Of a stretch of DNA of 64,000 nt, positions 35,127 through 44,322 are shown piece after piece. The stretch spans positions 4,537,001 to 4,601,000 of the forward strand of contig NZ_CP029617.1 of NCBI RefSeq assembly GCF_003945545.1. The letters are read 5' to 3'. Under the pieces are notes generated by a model that was not told where the DNA came from, searched no databases, and saw only the letters and a program-made list of their open reading frames with translations. How positions within the stretch are numbered: the first letter of the stretch is position 1; the number at the start of each line of letters is the position of its first letter. Source of the stretch: Streptomyces sp. WAC 01529. Its GTDB lineage: Bacteria; Actinomycetota; Actinomycetes; Streptomycetales; Streptomycetaceae. The translations under genes and the position numbers were made by a program.

Positions 35127-35855
35127 GTGGCCGAGCAGAACTGTCTGGTGACGAACGACTGGATCTGCGGGGAGTACCTCCGCACGCGCAGCCAGGAGTT
35201 GACCGACGCCACCCTTCAGCACGTCGGGATCACGCTCGCCTCGGTGGCGATAGGCCTCGCCGTGTCCCTGCCGCTCGCGCTCCTCGCCCGCCGGTGGCGC
35301 TTTTTGTCGGGACCCATCCTCGGCGTGACGACCGTGCTGTACTCGGTCCCCTCGCTCGCGATGTTCTCGCTGCTCCTGCCGTTCTTCGGACTCTCGGTCT
35401 CGCTGGTCGTCACGGGCCTTGTGCTGTACTCCCTGACGGTCCTCGTGCGGAACATCCTGGCCGGTCTCCAAGCCGTCCCCGAAGAGGCACGCGATGCCGC
35501 CAGGGGGATGGGGTACGGCCCGTTGAGGCTCCTGTGGGAGGTGGAGCTGCCGCTCGCGCTGCCCGCGCTGCTGGCCGGCGTCCGCATCACCACCGTCTCC
35601 ACGGTCGCGCTGACGACCGTCGGCGCCATCGTCGACTACGGCGGCCTCGGCACGCTGATCCTCGACGGCCTCGACACGACCTTCAAGGCGCAGGTGCTCA
35701 CGGCGTCCGTGCTCTGCGTGCTGCTGGCCGTCGTCGCCGACCTGCTGCTGCTCGGGCTCCAGCGGTGGCTGACGCCCTGGACGAGGGTCCATCGAATACG
35801 GACGAGCCGCGCCGCGCGCAAGGCGGCCGTGGCCAAGGTGGCTGAACCTGCATGA
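35127..35855 (+). CDS. Osmoprotectant ABC importer permease 1
   Basis: A 242-residue permease with about six helices. The ATPase-contacting EAA loop reads VPEEARDAARGMGYGPLRLL, and TTVGAIVDYGGLGTLILDGL is typical of OpuCB/OpuCD. The GTG at 35127 has a GGGGAGG site with good spacing; upstream starts would begin in the intergenic region. The stop overlaps the ATG of the second permease. Confidence 0.9.
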   Translation: MAEQNCLVTNDWICGEYLRTRSQELTDATLQHVGITLASVAIGLAVSLPLALLARRWRFLSGPILGVTTVLYSVPSLAMFSLLLPFFGLSVSLVVTGLVLYSLTVLVRNILAGLQAVPEEARDAARGMGYGPLRLLWEVELPLALPALLAGVRITTVSTVALTTVGAIVDYGGLGTLILDGLDTTFKAQVLTASVLCVLLAVVADLLLLGLQRWLTPWTRVHRIRTSRAARKAAVAKVAEPA

Positions 35856-36532
35856 ACGCGATCACCGGTGCGTACGACTGGCTGGCCACGGGCGCCAACT
35901 GGCAGGGCGAGAAGGGGGTGTGGCACCGCCTGGCCGAGCACCTGTACTTCAGCGGGGTCTGCCTCGCCGTCGCCTGCCTGATCGCGCTGCCCCTCGCGCT
36001 CTACCTCGGCCACATCGGCAAGGGCGGCGCCCTCGCGGTCAACATCTCCAACGTCGGCCGCGCGGTGCCCACGCTCGCCCTGCTGATCCTGCTCACGCTC
36101 ACCCCGCTCGGTGAGCACGGCGACGCCCCGACGCTGATCGCGCTGGTCCTGTTCGCCGTGCCGCCGCTGCTGACCAACGCCTACCTCGGGATGCGCGAGG
36201 TCGACCGGGCGGTGGTGGAGGCGGCGCGCGGGATGGGCATGAGCGGCGGTCAGCTCTTCGCGCGGGTCGAGCTGCCGCTCGCGTATCCGCTGATCATGAC
36301 CGGCGTCCGCTCGGCGGGGGTGCAGGTCGTCGCGACGGCCACGCTCGCCGCGATGGCGGGCGAGGGCGGCCTCGGCCGGATCATCACCGCGGGATTCAAC
36401 CTGCAGAACACCCCGCAGGTGGTCGCGGGCGCCTTCCTGGTGGCGCTGCTCGCGCTCCTGGTGGAGGGCGTCCTGGTCGTGGCGGGGCGCCTCTTCGACC
36501 CGATGCGGCGGTCCGGCGGGGTGACCCACTGA
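35852..36532 (+). CDS. Osmoprotectant ABC importer permease 2
   Basis: A 226-residue permease of the same family. It carries SNVGRAVPTLALLILLTLTP, the EAA loop VDRAVVEAARGMGMSGGQLF and AMAGEGGLGRIITAGFN. ATGA overlap with permease 1 implies equal expression and a heterodimeric channel. The binding-protein gene follows after 38 bp. Confidence 0.92.
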   Translation: MNAITGAYDWLATGANWQGEKGVWHRLAEHLYFSGVCLAVACLIALPLALYLGHIGKGGALAVNISNVGRAVPTLALLILLTLTPLGEHGDAPTLIALVLFAVPPLLTNAYLGMREVDRAVVEAARGMGMSGGQLFARVELPLAYPLIMTGVRSAGVQVVATATLAAMAGEGGLGRIITAGFNLQNTPQVVAGAFLVALLALLVEGVLVVAGRLFDPMRRSGGVTH

Positions 36533-36570
36533 GTTTTGTCTTCTCTCCCTTTCGAAATGGTGGTTCACCG

Positions 36571-37548
36571 ATGAACAGCACAACGCGTCGCGCGCGACGG
36601 ATGGCAGGGGCGGCCGCGGCCGTCGTGGCGCTGACCGCGGGTCTCGCCGCGTGCGGCGGGGACAGCCTGGAGGACGACGGCAAGGGGGCGGACAAGGCGG
36701 GTGACGGCAAGAAGGGCTCGCTCGTGGTGGGTTCGGCGCGCTTCACCGAGCAGAAGGTCCTCGCCGAGCTGTACGTGGGCGTTCTCGAGGAGGCCGGATA
36801 TGACGCGCAGGTCAAGACCGTGCAGAACCGCGAGATCTACAAGCCCGAACTGAAGAAGGGCTCGATCGACATCGCGCCCGAATACGCCGCGACGCTCGCG
36901 GAATTCCTCAACCTTGAGAAGAACGGCCCGAAGGCGAAGACGGTCGCCTCCAGCGATCTCGACACGACGGTGAGCGCGCTGGAGAAGCTCGCGAAGCCGC
37001 AGGGTCTGAAGGTGCTCCCGGCGGGCGAGGCGGTCGACCAGAACGCGTTCGCGGTCTCCAGGGAATACGCCGAGAAGCACAAGCTCAAGACCCTCTCGGA
37101 TCTCGGCAAGTCGGGGGAGAAGGTCAGGATCGCGGCGGGCGACGAATGCGAGACCCGGCCGTTCTGCGCGCCCGGCCTGAAGAAGAAGTATGGGATCGAT
37201 GTCACCGGAATCGACCCGAAGGGCGTCGGCACCACGCAGTCCAAGCAGGCCGTCAAGAACGGCACGGACCAGCTGGTGCTGACCACGACGACCGACGCGA
37301 CGCTCAAGAACTACGACCTCGTGATCCTCGAGGACGACAAGAAGCTGCAGAACGCGGACAACATCCTTCCCGTCGTCAACGCCAAGGACGCGGGCGGCAA
37401 GGAGATAGCCGACGCGCTCGCGAAGCTGACCAAGACGCTCACGACGGAAGACCTCATGGAACTCAACCGGAAGGTCGACGAGGAGCGTCAGAAGGAAGCG
37501 GATGTCGCGAAGGAGTATCTGGAGTCGAAGGGCCTGATCGGAAGTTGA
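36571..37548 (+). CDS. Osmoprotectant ABC importer substrate-binding lipoprotein
   Basis: A 325-residue OpuAC/ProX-type binding protein. The signal peptide ends in the lipobox LAAC, so Cys28 is lipidated and the protein is anchored outside the membrane. The conserved ligand region begins VVGSARFTEQKVLAELYVGV and continues GSIDIAPEYAATLAEFL. It completes the importer made by the two upstream permeases and the divergent ATPase. The ligand is probably a quaternary ammonium compound. Confidence 0.92.
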   Translation: MNSTTRRARRMAGAAAAVVALTAGLAACGGDSLEDDGKGADKAGDGKKGSLVVGSARFTEQKVLAELYVGVLEEAGYDAQVKTVQNREIYKPELKKGSIDIAPEYAATLAEFLNLEKNGPKAKTVASSDLDTTVSALEKLAKPQGLKVLPAGEAVDQNAFAVSREYAEKHKLKTLSDLGKSGEKVRIAAGDECETRPFCAPGLKKKYGIDVTGIDPKGVGTTQSKQAVKNGTDQLVLTTTTDATLKNYDLVILEDDKKLQNADNILPVVNAKDAGGKEIADALAKLTKTLTTEDLMELNRKVDEERQKEADVAKEYLESKGLIGS

Positions 37549-37705
37549 TCAAGAGGCGGTCAGGGCAGTTCCGGGGTCGAAGCGGAAGTTGACCGCCGGA
37601 GCAAAGCGGAGGAGGGGTGGGGAGTTGTGGCGAGTTATCGATGTGGCACCTGCTTTTTGGCGGGCGGGGCTCCGGACTTCGCCTACGCGCGGTAAGTTTC
37701 TGGCC

Positions 37706-38713
37706 ATGCCACGTGGACGTCACCGCCATTCCCCACCCCTGCACAGGCTGCTTCCTCCTTCGACGGTCGCAGGCGTCTCTCTTCTCTGCGCCGGCGGCGC
37801 CTGGATGTTCGCGGAACCGATCGTGCTCCGCGGGCTCGTCGCCGCCGCGGCGGCCGCCGCGGTCGTCGGCTCGGTCGTCATGCGCCGCTGGGACCAGGCG
37901 GCGGGCAAGCGCGTCGCCGAACTCACGCGCGCGCGAGCGAGCGACGAGTGGCGCTACGAGGAGCGGATAGCCGAGGTCGAGTCCGACCTCGACGAGTCCC
38001 GCGAGTTGCGGGGCAAGCTGGAGACCAAGCTGCGCGCCAAGCGGTCCGAGCTTGCCGCCCTGCGCAACGAACACGCCGCGCTGCTGCGGCGGTACGCGAC
38101 CGCGGAGACCGAGCGGGCCAGCGCCCTTGAGGGGCGGCGGCTGCTCGCCATCGAGGCGACGTCGTCCTCGTCGGCGCCGGAGCTTCCGGCTTCCGGCACG
38201 GCTTCTGGCACGGGGGCCTCGGAGTTGGTGCCCGCGGTGCGGGCGGGGGCGCCGGTGCCGGGCGCGCGGGCCAAGGGTTCCGCCGAGGGCTCCGGGAAGT
38301 CGTCGGTCCGGGCGGACGGGGGCCTCACGTCCTCGCTCTTCCTGCGGGCCAACGCGGCGCTCGACCGTCTCGCTGTCCGGCACGAAGCCGATGACGCTTC
38401 TCGGGGTGACCGCCCGGGGAAGTCCGGGGCGGCCGACGGATTCGGCGGGCACGAGCGCGCGGTCGCCGTCGCGCCGCCCGTTCAGGCGCGGCGCGCCATG
38501 CCCCAGGGCGGGTTCGACTTCTTCGGCACGAAGGGTGCGGCGGGTGCGGCTCCGGCCGCGCTGGAGTCCGTGCAGGACGAGGACCTCGCCGACGTGGTGG
38601 GCGAGGAGGCCCTCGCGGTCCATAAGGCGGACGGGCGGGTCATCGATCTGACGGCGCATGATGAGACCGAGCAGATTGACGTGGGGGAGTTGCGTAGCGC
38701 CCTTCGGGCGTAG
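37706..38713 (+). CDS. Uncharacterised membrane protein with coiled coil
   Basis: A 335-residue protein. It has a basic N terminus, two close membrane helices (about 21-38 and 41-59), then a charged heptad-rich segment (about 65-145, RVAELTRARASDEWRYEERI onward) that should form a coiled coil. An Ala/Gly/Ser-rich disordered region and an acidic C terminus follow. No enzymatic domain is recognised. The ATG at 37706 fits the start of conserved-looking sequence, but no clear ribosome site is present. It could be a scaffold or cell-envelope organiser. Confidence 0.7.
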   Translation: MPRGRHRHSPPLHRLLPPSTVAGVSLLCAGGAWMFAEPIVLRGLVAAAAAAAVVGSVVMRRWDQAAGKRVAELTRARASDEWRYEERIAEVESDLDESRELRGKLETKLRAKRSELAALRNEHAALLRRYATAETERASALEGRRLLAIEATSSSSAPELPASGTASGTGASELVPAVRAGAPVPGARAKGSAEGSGKSSVRADGGLTSSLFLRANAALDRLAVRHEADDASRGDRPGKSGAADGFGGHERAVAVAPPVQARRAMPQGGFDFFGTKGAAGAAPAALESVQDEDLADVVGEEALAVHKADGRVIDLTAHDETEQIDVGELRSALRA

Positions 38714-38732
38714 TCGCTCCGCTGCGGGTGCG

Positions 38733-38774
38733 TCGTGGCTGGTCGCGCAGTTCCCCGCGCCCCTTACGGGGCGC
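38733..38774 (-). repeat. Dispersed terminator-like repeat, copy 2 (bidirectional)
   Basis: The stem GCGCCCC / GGGGCGC with loop TTAC is at 38757-38774. On the minus strand it is followed by GGGGAACTGCGCGACCAGCC, the counterpart of copy 1 at 21245. It lies between two convergent genes and so can end both transcripts. Confidence 0.7.
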
Positions 38775-38783
38775 AGCCCCCGC

Positions 38784-40127
38784 TTACGCCATCCAGCGGT
38801 CCGGGCGGGCCTCGTCGCGGCCCGTGCGGGAGCGGTCCGCCTGGGCGTGGAGGAGCTTGGCGGCCTCCTCGGCGGGGCGCAGGCGGGCCGTCACCGTCTT
38901 GTTGGCGCCCGTGTCCACTCGTACGTCGGCGACGCCCTTGACCCGCTCCCAGGGCCCCTGTGAGAGCCGCACGCTCTGCACCTTGGCGTGCGGCACCAGC
39001 GACAGGCGGCGCTTGAGCAGGCCGTGCCGCGCCGCGAAGACCGCGTCGGTGACCACGAGTCCGTACCCCTTCCACCAGAGCGGCACGCACCATGCCGCCC
39101 GCGCGGGAGGCCGGGACAGCTCGGCGGGCTCCGGCACGCGCGCGCCCGGCAGGACGCGGGCGATCACCGCCTCGGCCAGCTCCCGGGGAGCCACCGGCAC
39201 CAGCACGCTGTTGGCCGAGCCCGCCACGTCCAGCTCCACCCGCACCCAGCCGTACCGCCGCCACAGCAGGGGCTGCACGATGTGCACGGTCTGCACGCGC
39301 CCCGGCGGCACCGTCTCGTGCGCCTTGTCGAGCAGTCCGTGGTCGATGCGCAGGCCGTCCGGGGACTCGCCCACCGTCCAGTCGTACTCCTTGATGAAGC
39401 GCCCGCCGCTGCTCGCGAACGCGCCGCCCAGGATGGGCAGTCCGGTGGCGAGCACCGTCCACAGGTTGTGCGTGGCGAACCACAGGGCCGTCGGGACGAC
39501 GGTCGCGGCGACGAGCATCGCCCAGGGGGCGCCGGTCAGCATCAGGGAGAAGGCGAGCATGCGCGGCTGCACGTGGAGCAGGCCGCGCACCGGTGCCTCG
39601 CCGACCTCGCGCGCCTCCGCGGGGGCGAAACCGGCTGCCCGCGCGAGGAGTTCGGCGCGCAGTTCGGCGGCGTCGCGCTCGCCGAGGTAGGCCAACTCGT
39701 CCTTCTGCTCGGCGCCGACGACGTCCAGCTTCAGCTTGGCGACCCCCGCGATCCGGGCGAGCAGCGGCCGCGTCACGTCGACGGCCTGGAGCCGGTCGAG
39801 GCGGATGTGGGCGGTGCGCCGGAAGAAGAGGCCGGTGCGGATGCGCAGTTCGGTGTCGGTGACCGCGAAGTGGGTGAACCACCAGCTCAGGAAGCCGTAC
39901 GCGGCGCCGCCGAGGAGCACGGCCGCGCTGCCGAGGAGCAGGGTCGTGGTGGTCAGCGCGGAGAGGCGCTGCTGCGTGCCGTTCGGGTCGTGGACGGCCC
40001 AGCCCACCAGGACCGCGAAGGGCGCCCAGGCGCGGCGCAGCGGCGTCACGGGGTGCAGCCGCCGCTCGGTCACGGCCACGCTCTCCATCGTCCCGCTGCC
40101 GGCCGAGGCCTCCGGTATGCCGCTCAC
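38784..40127 (-). CDS. PH domain-containing membrane protein, two or three bPH2 units (YdbT-like)
   Basis: About 447 residues. Pairs of membrane helices (about 45-85 and 195-235) are each followed by bacterial PH (DUF304) units: THFAVTDTELRIRTGLFFRR, DWTVGESPDGLRIDHGLLDK and LVVTDAVFAARHGLLKRRLS. Such YdbS/YdbT-type pairs occur widely, and roles in resistance to envelope-active compounds have been reported for some. The GTG at 40127 overlaps the stop of the upstream PH gene (GTGA). An ATG at 40088 is a reasonable alternative. Confidence 0.85.
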   Translation of the reverse strand: MSGIPEASAGSGTMESVAVTERRLHPVTPLRRAWAPFAVLVGWAVHDPNGTQQRLSALTTTTLLLGSAAVLLGGAAYGFLSWWFTHFAVTDTELRIRTGLFFRRTAHIRLDRLQAVDVTRPLLARIAGVAKLKLDVVGAEQKDELAYLGERDAAELRAELLARAAGFAPAEAREVGEAPVRGLLHVQPRMLAFSLMLTGAPWAMLVAATVVPTALWFATHNLWTVLATGLPILGGAFASSGGRFIKEYDWTVGESPDGLRIDHGLLDKAHETVPPGRVQTVHIVQPLLWRRYGWVRVELDVAGSANSVLVPVAPRELAEAVIARVLPGARVPEPAELSRPPARAAWCVPLWWKGYGLVVTDAVFAARHGLLKRRLSLVPHAKVQSVRLSQGPWERVKGVADVRVDTGANKTVTARLRPAEEAAKLLHAQADRSRTGRDEARPDRWMA

Positions 40128-40633
40128 AGCCCCGCCGATCTGGCCTCGCCCAGCTCCGTCAGCCGGTCGCGCAGCCGCTCGGCCTCCTCGGGGAGCAGCC
40201 CCGGGATGCGCGCGTCGGTGGCGGCGGCAGCGGTGTGCAGCTGCACGCTCGCCAGTCCGAAGTGCCGCTCCACGGGCCCGGACGTCACCTCGACGAGCTG
40301 CATCCTGCCGTACGGCACCACGGTCTCCTCGCGCCACAGCACACCCCGGCTGATGAGCAGGTCGTCGTCGCGCTCGGCATACCGCCACGAGAGCCAGTTG
40401 CGCCCCATCATCGGCCAGCCCCACACCAGGAAGGCCAGCGGCAGCAGCGCGAAGGCCGCCCACGCCGGGCCCGCGAAGAGGCCGAGCAGCACTCCGGTGG
40501 CCACCGCGAGCGGCACAAGCCAGGCCACGAGCAGCAGCCGCCGCATCCTCAGCAGTCCCCGTGGCAGCCCCGTCCACACCGGCTCGACCCGTGCCCCCGC
40601 CGGTCCAGCGGTCCCTGCCGTCCCCGTTTCCAT
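40124..40633 (-). CDS. PH domain-containing membrane protein, single bPH2 unit (YdbS-like)
   Basis: A 169-residue partner of the preceding multi-domain protein. Two membrane helices (about 31-50 and 53-73) precede one bPH2 domain (WRYAERDDDLLISRGVLWRE, QLVEVTSGPVERHFGLASVQ). The gene is upstream and overlaps by four bases, so the two are translationally coupled and probably form one membrane complex. The start at 40633 is an ATG. Confidence 0.88.
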   Translation of the reverse strand: METGTAGTAGPAGARVEPVWTGLPRGLLRMRRLLLVAWLVPLAVATGVLLGLFAGPAWAAFALLPLAFLVWGWPMMGRNWLSWRYAERDDDLLISRGVLWREETVVPYGRMQLVEVTSGPVERHFGLASVQLHTAAAATDARIPGLLPEEAERLRDRLTELGEARSAGL

Positions 40634-40755
40634 GCCCCCAGCGTACGTACGCCCCGCGACAGTCGCGCAGGCCTGTGGACAACCGCGTACGGCCAGGACG
40701 GACGGGTGGGCCCGCCAGCCGCGTACGCGGGCAGCGCGTGCGAGAGACTGTGCGC

Positions 40756-41919
40756 ATGAGTCCCACGACGGAGACCACCACGCAGACCACGCTCGGCATC
40801 GGCGGCGCGGCCGAGAGCACCGACATGGTGCTCAACATCGGCCCCCAGCACCCGTCCACGCACGGCGTGCTCCGTCTGCGCCTCGTCCTGGACGGCGAGC
40901 GCATCCAGCACGCGGAGCCGGTCATCGGCTACATGCACCGCGGCGCGGAGAAGCTCTTCGAGGCCCGGGACTACCGGCAGATCGTGATGCTGGCCAACCG
41001 CCACGACTGGCTGTCGGCGTTCTCGAACGAACTCGGCGTGGTCCTCGCCGTCGAGCGGATGCTCGGCATGGAGGTCCCCGAGCGCGCGGTGTGGACACGC
41101 ACCCTGCTCGCCGAGCTGAACCGCGTGCTCAACCATCTGATGTTCCTCGGGTCGTACCCCCTCGAACTGGGCGGCATCACCCCGGTGTTCTACGCGTTCC
41201 GCGAGCGCGAGGAGCTGCAGAACGTCATGGAGGAGATCTCCGGCGGCCGTATGCACTACATGTTCAACCGCGTGGGCGGCCTCAAGGAGGACCTGCCCGC
41301 CGGATGGACCTCCCGCGCGCGGGAGGCCGTCGCGTCGGTGCGGTCACGCATGGACGTGTACGACGGTCTGGTGCTCGGCAACGAGATCTTCCGGGGCCGT
41401 ACGCGCGGCGTCGGCGTCCTCAGCCCCGAGGCGGTGCACGCCTACGGAGTGAGCGGCCCCATCGCCCGCGCCTCCGGGGTCGACTTCGACCTGCGCCGCG
41501 ACGAGCCCTACCTCGCGTACGCCGAACTCCAGGACACCCTGAAGGTCGTCACGCGCCAGGAGGGCGACTGCCTGGCCCGCTTCGAGTGCCTCCTGGAGCA
41601 GACCCACAACGCCCTCGACCTCGCCGACGCCTGCCTGGACCGGATCGCGGACCTCCCGCGGGGCCCGATCAACCAGCGCCTGCCGAAGGTCCTCAAGGCC
41701 CCCGAGGGCCATACGTACGCGTGGACCGAGAACCCCCTCGGCATCAACGGCTACTACCTGGTCTCCAAGGGCGAGAAGACCCCGTACCGCCTGAAGCTGC
41801 GCTCGGCCTCGTACAACAACATCCAGGCGCTGGCCGAGCTGCTTCCGGGGCAGCTCGTCGCGGACATGGTGGCGATCCTCGGGTCACTCTTCTTCGTGGT
41901 CGGCGACATCGACAAGTAG
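40756..41919 (+). CDS. nuoD: Orphan NADH-quinone oxidoreductase subunit D
   Basis: A 387-residue 49-kDa-type subunit that helps form the quinone pocket of complex I. LNIGPQHPSTHGVLRLRLVL, VIGYMHRGAEKLFEARDYRQ, ELNRVLNHLMFLG and the C-terminal ADMVAILGSLFFVVGDIDK are intact, so it appears functional. No other nuo gene lies nearby, so this is a second, isolated copy as seen in other streptomycetes. Its 3' end overlaps the convergent MidA-like gene by 36 bp. Arg62 in HRGAEK corresponds, by my alignment, to the arginine methylated in the mitochondrial homologue. Confidence 0.93.
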   Translation: MSPTTETTTQTTLGIGGAAESTDMVLNIGPQHPSTHGVLRLRLVLDGERIQHAEPVIGYMHRGAEKLFEARDYRQIVMLANRHDWLSAFSNELGVVLAVERMLGMEVPERAVWTRTLLAELNRVLNHLMFLGSYPLELGGITPVFYAFREREELQNVMEEISGGRMHYMFNRVGGLKEDLPAGWTSRAREAVASVRSRMDVYDGLVLGNEIFRGRTRGVGVLSPEAVHAYGVSGPIARASGVDFDLRRDEPYLAYAELQDTLKVVTRQEGDCLARFECLLEQTHNALDLADACLDRIADLPRGPINQRLPKVLKAPEGHTYAWTENPLGINGYYLVSKGEKTPYRLKLRSASYNNIQALAELLPGQLVADMVAILGSLFFVVGDIDK

Positions 41920-42918
41920 CGCGTCGGCCGCGGGGAGGCCGACGGGCTGCACCAGCCACCCGAAGTCCCCGAGCCCGCCGGGCGCCGTCAGCTCGGCGGC
42001 CTGCCCCGCCAGCGCGAGTGCGCGTACGTACGCGCTGGGGTCCTCGGAGGCCAGCGACAGCGGCGGGCGGCCGCCGCTCACCCCGAGCGCGCCGAGCGCC
42101 GCCCGCTGGGTGAGCAGCACGGCACCCTCCGACGCGCAGGCGTCCAGCGCCACATGCGCGGTGATGTCACAGCTGCCGTCCGGCACGGGAGCCGTCTCAC
42201 GGCCCGCCCTGAAGCCCGTGAGCGTCCCGAAGGGCGGGCGCGCCTCCCGGGCGTGCGCGTAGTCCACGGCGACCGCCAGACCGCGCTCCAGGGACGCCAC
42301 GGCAGCCGCCCACGCCTCGTCCCGGGGCCTGCCGATCTCCGCGCGCAGGCCGGGCTCGGCCTCAAGGGGCCACCAGCGCGCCAGCCACGCGGCGTCGGGA
42401 CCGTCGACCGGGCCGCCCGGCGACTCGGTGCCGTCGTCGCGTACGAGCACCCGGCGCGGCGTTCCGTCGGCGGCCACCTCGGCGATGTCCACGGGGACGT
42501 TGTCCAGCCACTCGTTGGCGAAGAGCAGGCCCGTCACGCCGGCCGGGGGAGCGGCCCGCCAGTCGATGCGCGGGTCGAGGCCCGCGGGGCGCTCCGCGCG
42601 CTCCACCGCGTACGCACGCACGCGTGCCGCGACATCGGGGGGCAGCGCGGCGAGCACGCCCTCGGTCAGTTCGCCGCGGCCCGCGCCCATGTCCACGAAG
42701 GCGACCTCTTCCGGGTGGTCGAGCGCCGCGTCGACCCGGCACAGCAGCCGGGCCACGGCGGCCGCGTAGAGGGGCGAGGCGTGCACGGAGGTGCGGAAGT
42801 GTCCCGCGGGGCCCTCAGTGCGGCGGTAGAAGCCGTCAGGGCCGTACAGGGCCGTCTCCGTGGCCTCGCGCCAGCCTCGCGGGACGCCCGCCCCGCCACC
42901 GTCGTCGTCATACGTCAC
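41884..42918 (-). CDS. MidA/NDUFAF7-type SAM-dependent methyltransferase
   Basis: A 344-residue class I methyltransferase of the DUF185 (MidA) family. Hallmarks are ATETALYGPDGFYRR near the start, HFRTSVHASPLYAAAVARLL, the SAM-binding loop VAFVDMGAGRGELTEGVL and GLLFANEWLDNVPVDIAEV. In mitochondria the family member NDUFAF7 dimethylates an arginine of the NuoD homologue NDUFS2 during complex I assembly. Here the gene is convergent with, and overlaps, an orphan nuoD. The GTG at 42918 is chosen as the family start. Confidence 0.85.
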   Translation of the reverse strand: MTYDDDGGGAGVPRGWREATETALYGPDGFYRRTEGPAGHFRTSVHASPLYAAAVARLLCRVDAALDHPEEVAFVDMGAGRGELTEGVLAALPPDVAARVRAYAVERAERPAGLDPRIDWRAAPPAGVTGLLFANEWLDNVPVDIAEVAADGTPRRVLVRDDGTESPGGPVDGPDAAWLARWWPLEAEPGLRAEIGRPRDEAWAAAVASLERGLAVAVDYAHAREARPPFGTLTGFRAGRETAPVPDGSCDITAHVALDACASEGAVLLTQRAALGALGVSGGRPPLSLASEDPSAYVRALALAGQAAELTAPGGLGDFGWLVQPVGLPAADALLVDVADHEEE

Positions 42919-43024
42919 AGCCCGCAGGCTAAGGGGGCCTCCACCTTGGGGAGTACACGCACTCCACACGGATCGCACCTCCGGTTGACCCCGGGGTGCC
43001 GTCGGCCTGCCTACGCTGGGTTAC

Positions 43025-44227
43025 GTGCAGCGCCTCTATGACTTTCTCCGCAGACACCCGACATGGGTCGACGGCTTCTGGGCCTTCGTCCTGCTCGGGA
43101 TCTCCGGGATCGGTCTGGTGTCCATGTCCGACACGAACGGCTACGCGCCGGGCGTCATGGCGATCCCGGTCGCCCTCGGACTCTCCCTGGTGGTCGCGCT
43201 GCGCCGGAGGGCGACCGAGCAGATGCTCGTGCTCGTCACCGTCATCGGCGTCTTCCAGCTCGTCTTCGACGTGGAGACGATGCCCGCGAACTTCGCCATG
43301 CTGGTGATCATCTACACGGCGGCGGCCGACGGGGCGCGGTGGGCCTCGCGGTTCGCGCTGGTGGGCGGCCTCTGCGCGGCTCCGCTCTCGATGATGCGGT
43401 GGACCCCGCAGGACGTCTCCGTCGCCGGCAGCGTCCTCTTCACGATCTTCCAGATCGTCCCCTTCGCGCTCGCCTGGGTGCTCGGCGACTCCATCCGCAC
43501 CCGCCGCGCCTACCTGGCCCAGCTGGAGGAGCGCGCCGACCGCCTGGAGAGGGAGCGCGAGGCGCAGTCGAAGGTCGCGGTCGCCGCCGAGCGGGCCCGC
43601 ATCGCCCGCGAGCTGCACGATGTCGTCGCGCACAACGTCTCGGTGATGGTGGTCCAGGCCGACGGCGCCGCGTACGTCATGGATACCGCGCCCGACCAGG
43701 CCAAGAAGGCCCTGGAGACGATCTCGGGCACCGGCCGCCAGGCCCTCGCCGAGATGCGCCGCCTGCTCGGCGTGCTGCGCACGGGGGAGCCCGAGGAGGG
43801 TTCCGAGTACGTCCCGCAGCCCGACGTCGAACAGCTCGACGAGCTGATAGAGCAGGTGCGCACGTCCGGTCTGCCCGTCGACTACAAGGTCGAGGGCACC
43901 CCGCGCCCGCTGCCCAGCGGCGTGGAGCTGACCGCGTACCGCATCGTGCAGGAAGCGCTCACGAACACGCGCAAGCACGGCGGCGCGAACGCGGGTGCGA
44001 GCGTGCGCCTGGTCTACTTCGACGACGGCCTCGGGCTGCTCGTCGAGGACGACGGCAAGGGCGCCCCGCACGAGCTGTACGAGGACGGCGGCGCCGACGG
44101 CCGCGGGCACGGCCTGATCGGCATGCGCGAGCGCGTCGGCATGGTCGGCGGCACGCTGGACGCCGGGCCGCGCCCCGGCGGCGGCTTCCGGATCAGCGCG
44201 CTTCTGCCGCTCAAACCAGCACACTGA
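43025..44227 (+). CDS. Sensor histidine kinase, NarL-type (HisKA_3)
   Basis: A 400-residue kinase with four to six N-terminal membrane helices (about 18-155) and no obvious large sensor domain. The dimerisation and phospho-acceptor region is AERARIARELHDVVAHNVSV with His198. The ATPase domain contains ELTAYRIVQEALTNTRKHGG and GHGLIGMRERVGMVGGTLDAG. The GTG at 43025 is used. The cognate response regulator follows after about 95 bp. The signal is unknown. Confidence 0.92.
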   Translation: MQRLYDFLRRHPTWVDGFWAFVLLGISGIGLVSMSDTNGYAPGVMAIPVALGLSLVVALRRRATEQMLVLVTVIGVFQLVFDVETMPANFAMLVIIYTAAADGARWASRFALVGGLCAAPLSMMRWTPQDVSVAGSVLFTIFQIVPFALAWVLGDSIRTRRAYLAQLEERADRLEREREAQSKVAVAAERARIARELHDVVAHNVSVMVVQADGAAYVMDTAPDQAKKALETISGTGRQALAEMRRLLGVLRTGEPEEGSEYVPQPDVEQLDELIEQVRTSGLPVDYKVEGTPRPLPSGVELTAYRIVQEALTNTRKHGGANAGASVRLVYFDDGLGLLVEDDGKGAPHELYEDGGADGRGHGLIGMRERVGMVGGTLDAGPRPGGGFRISALLPLKPAH

Positions 44228-44322
44228 ACTCGACCATGTCCGGCGATGACACCTGTCACCGGCCGCCACCTGCCCGTCCGTTCGCCCGACCCGTTCTCTG
44301 ACCCCTCGAAGGGACTCCCTTG

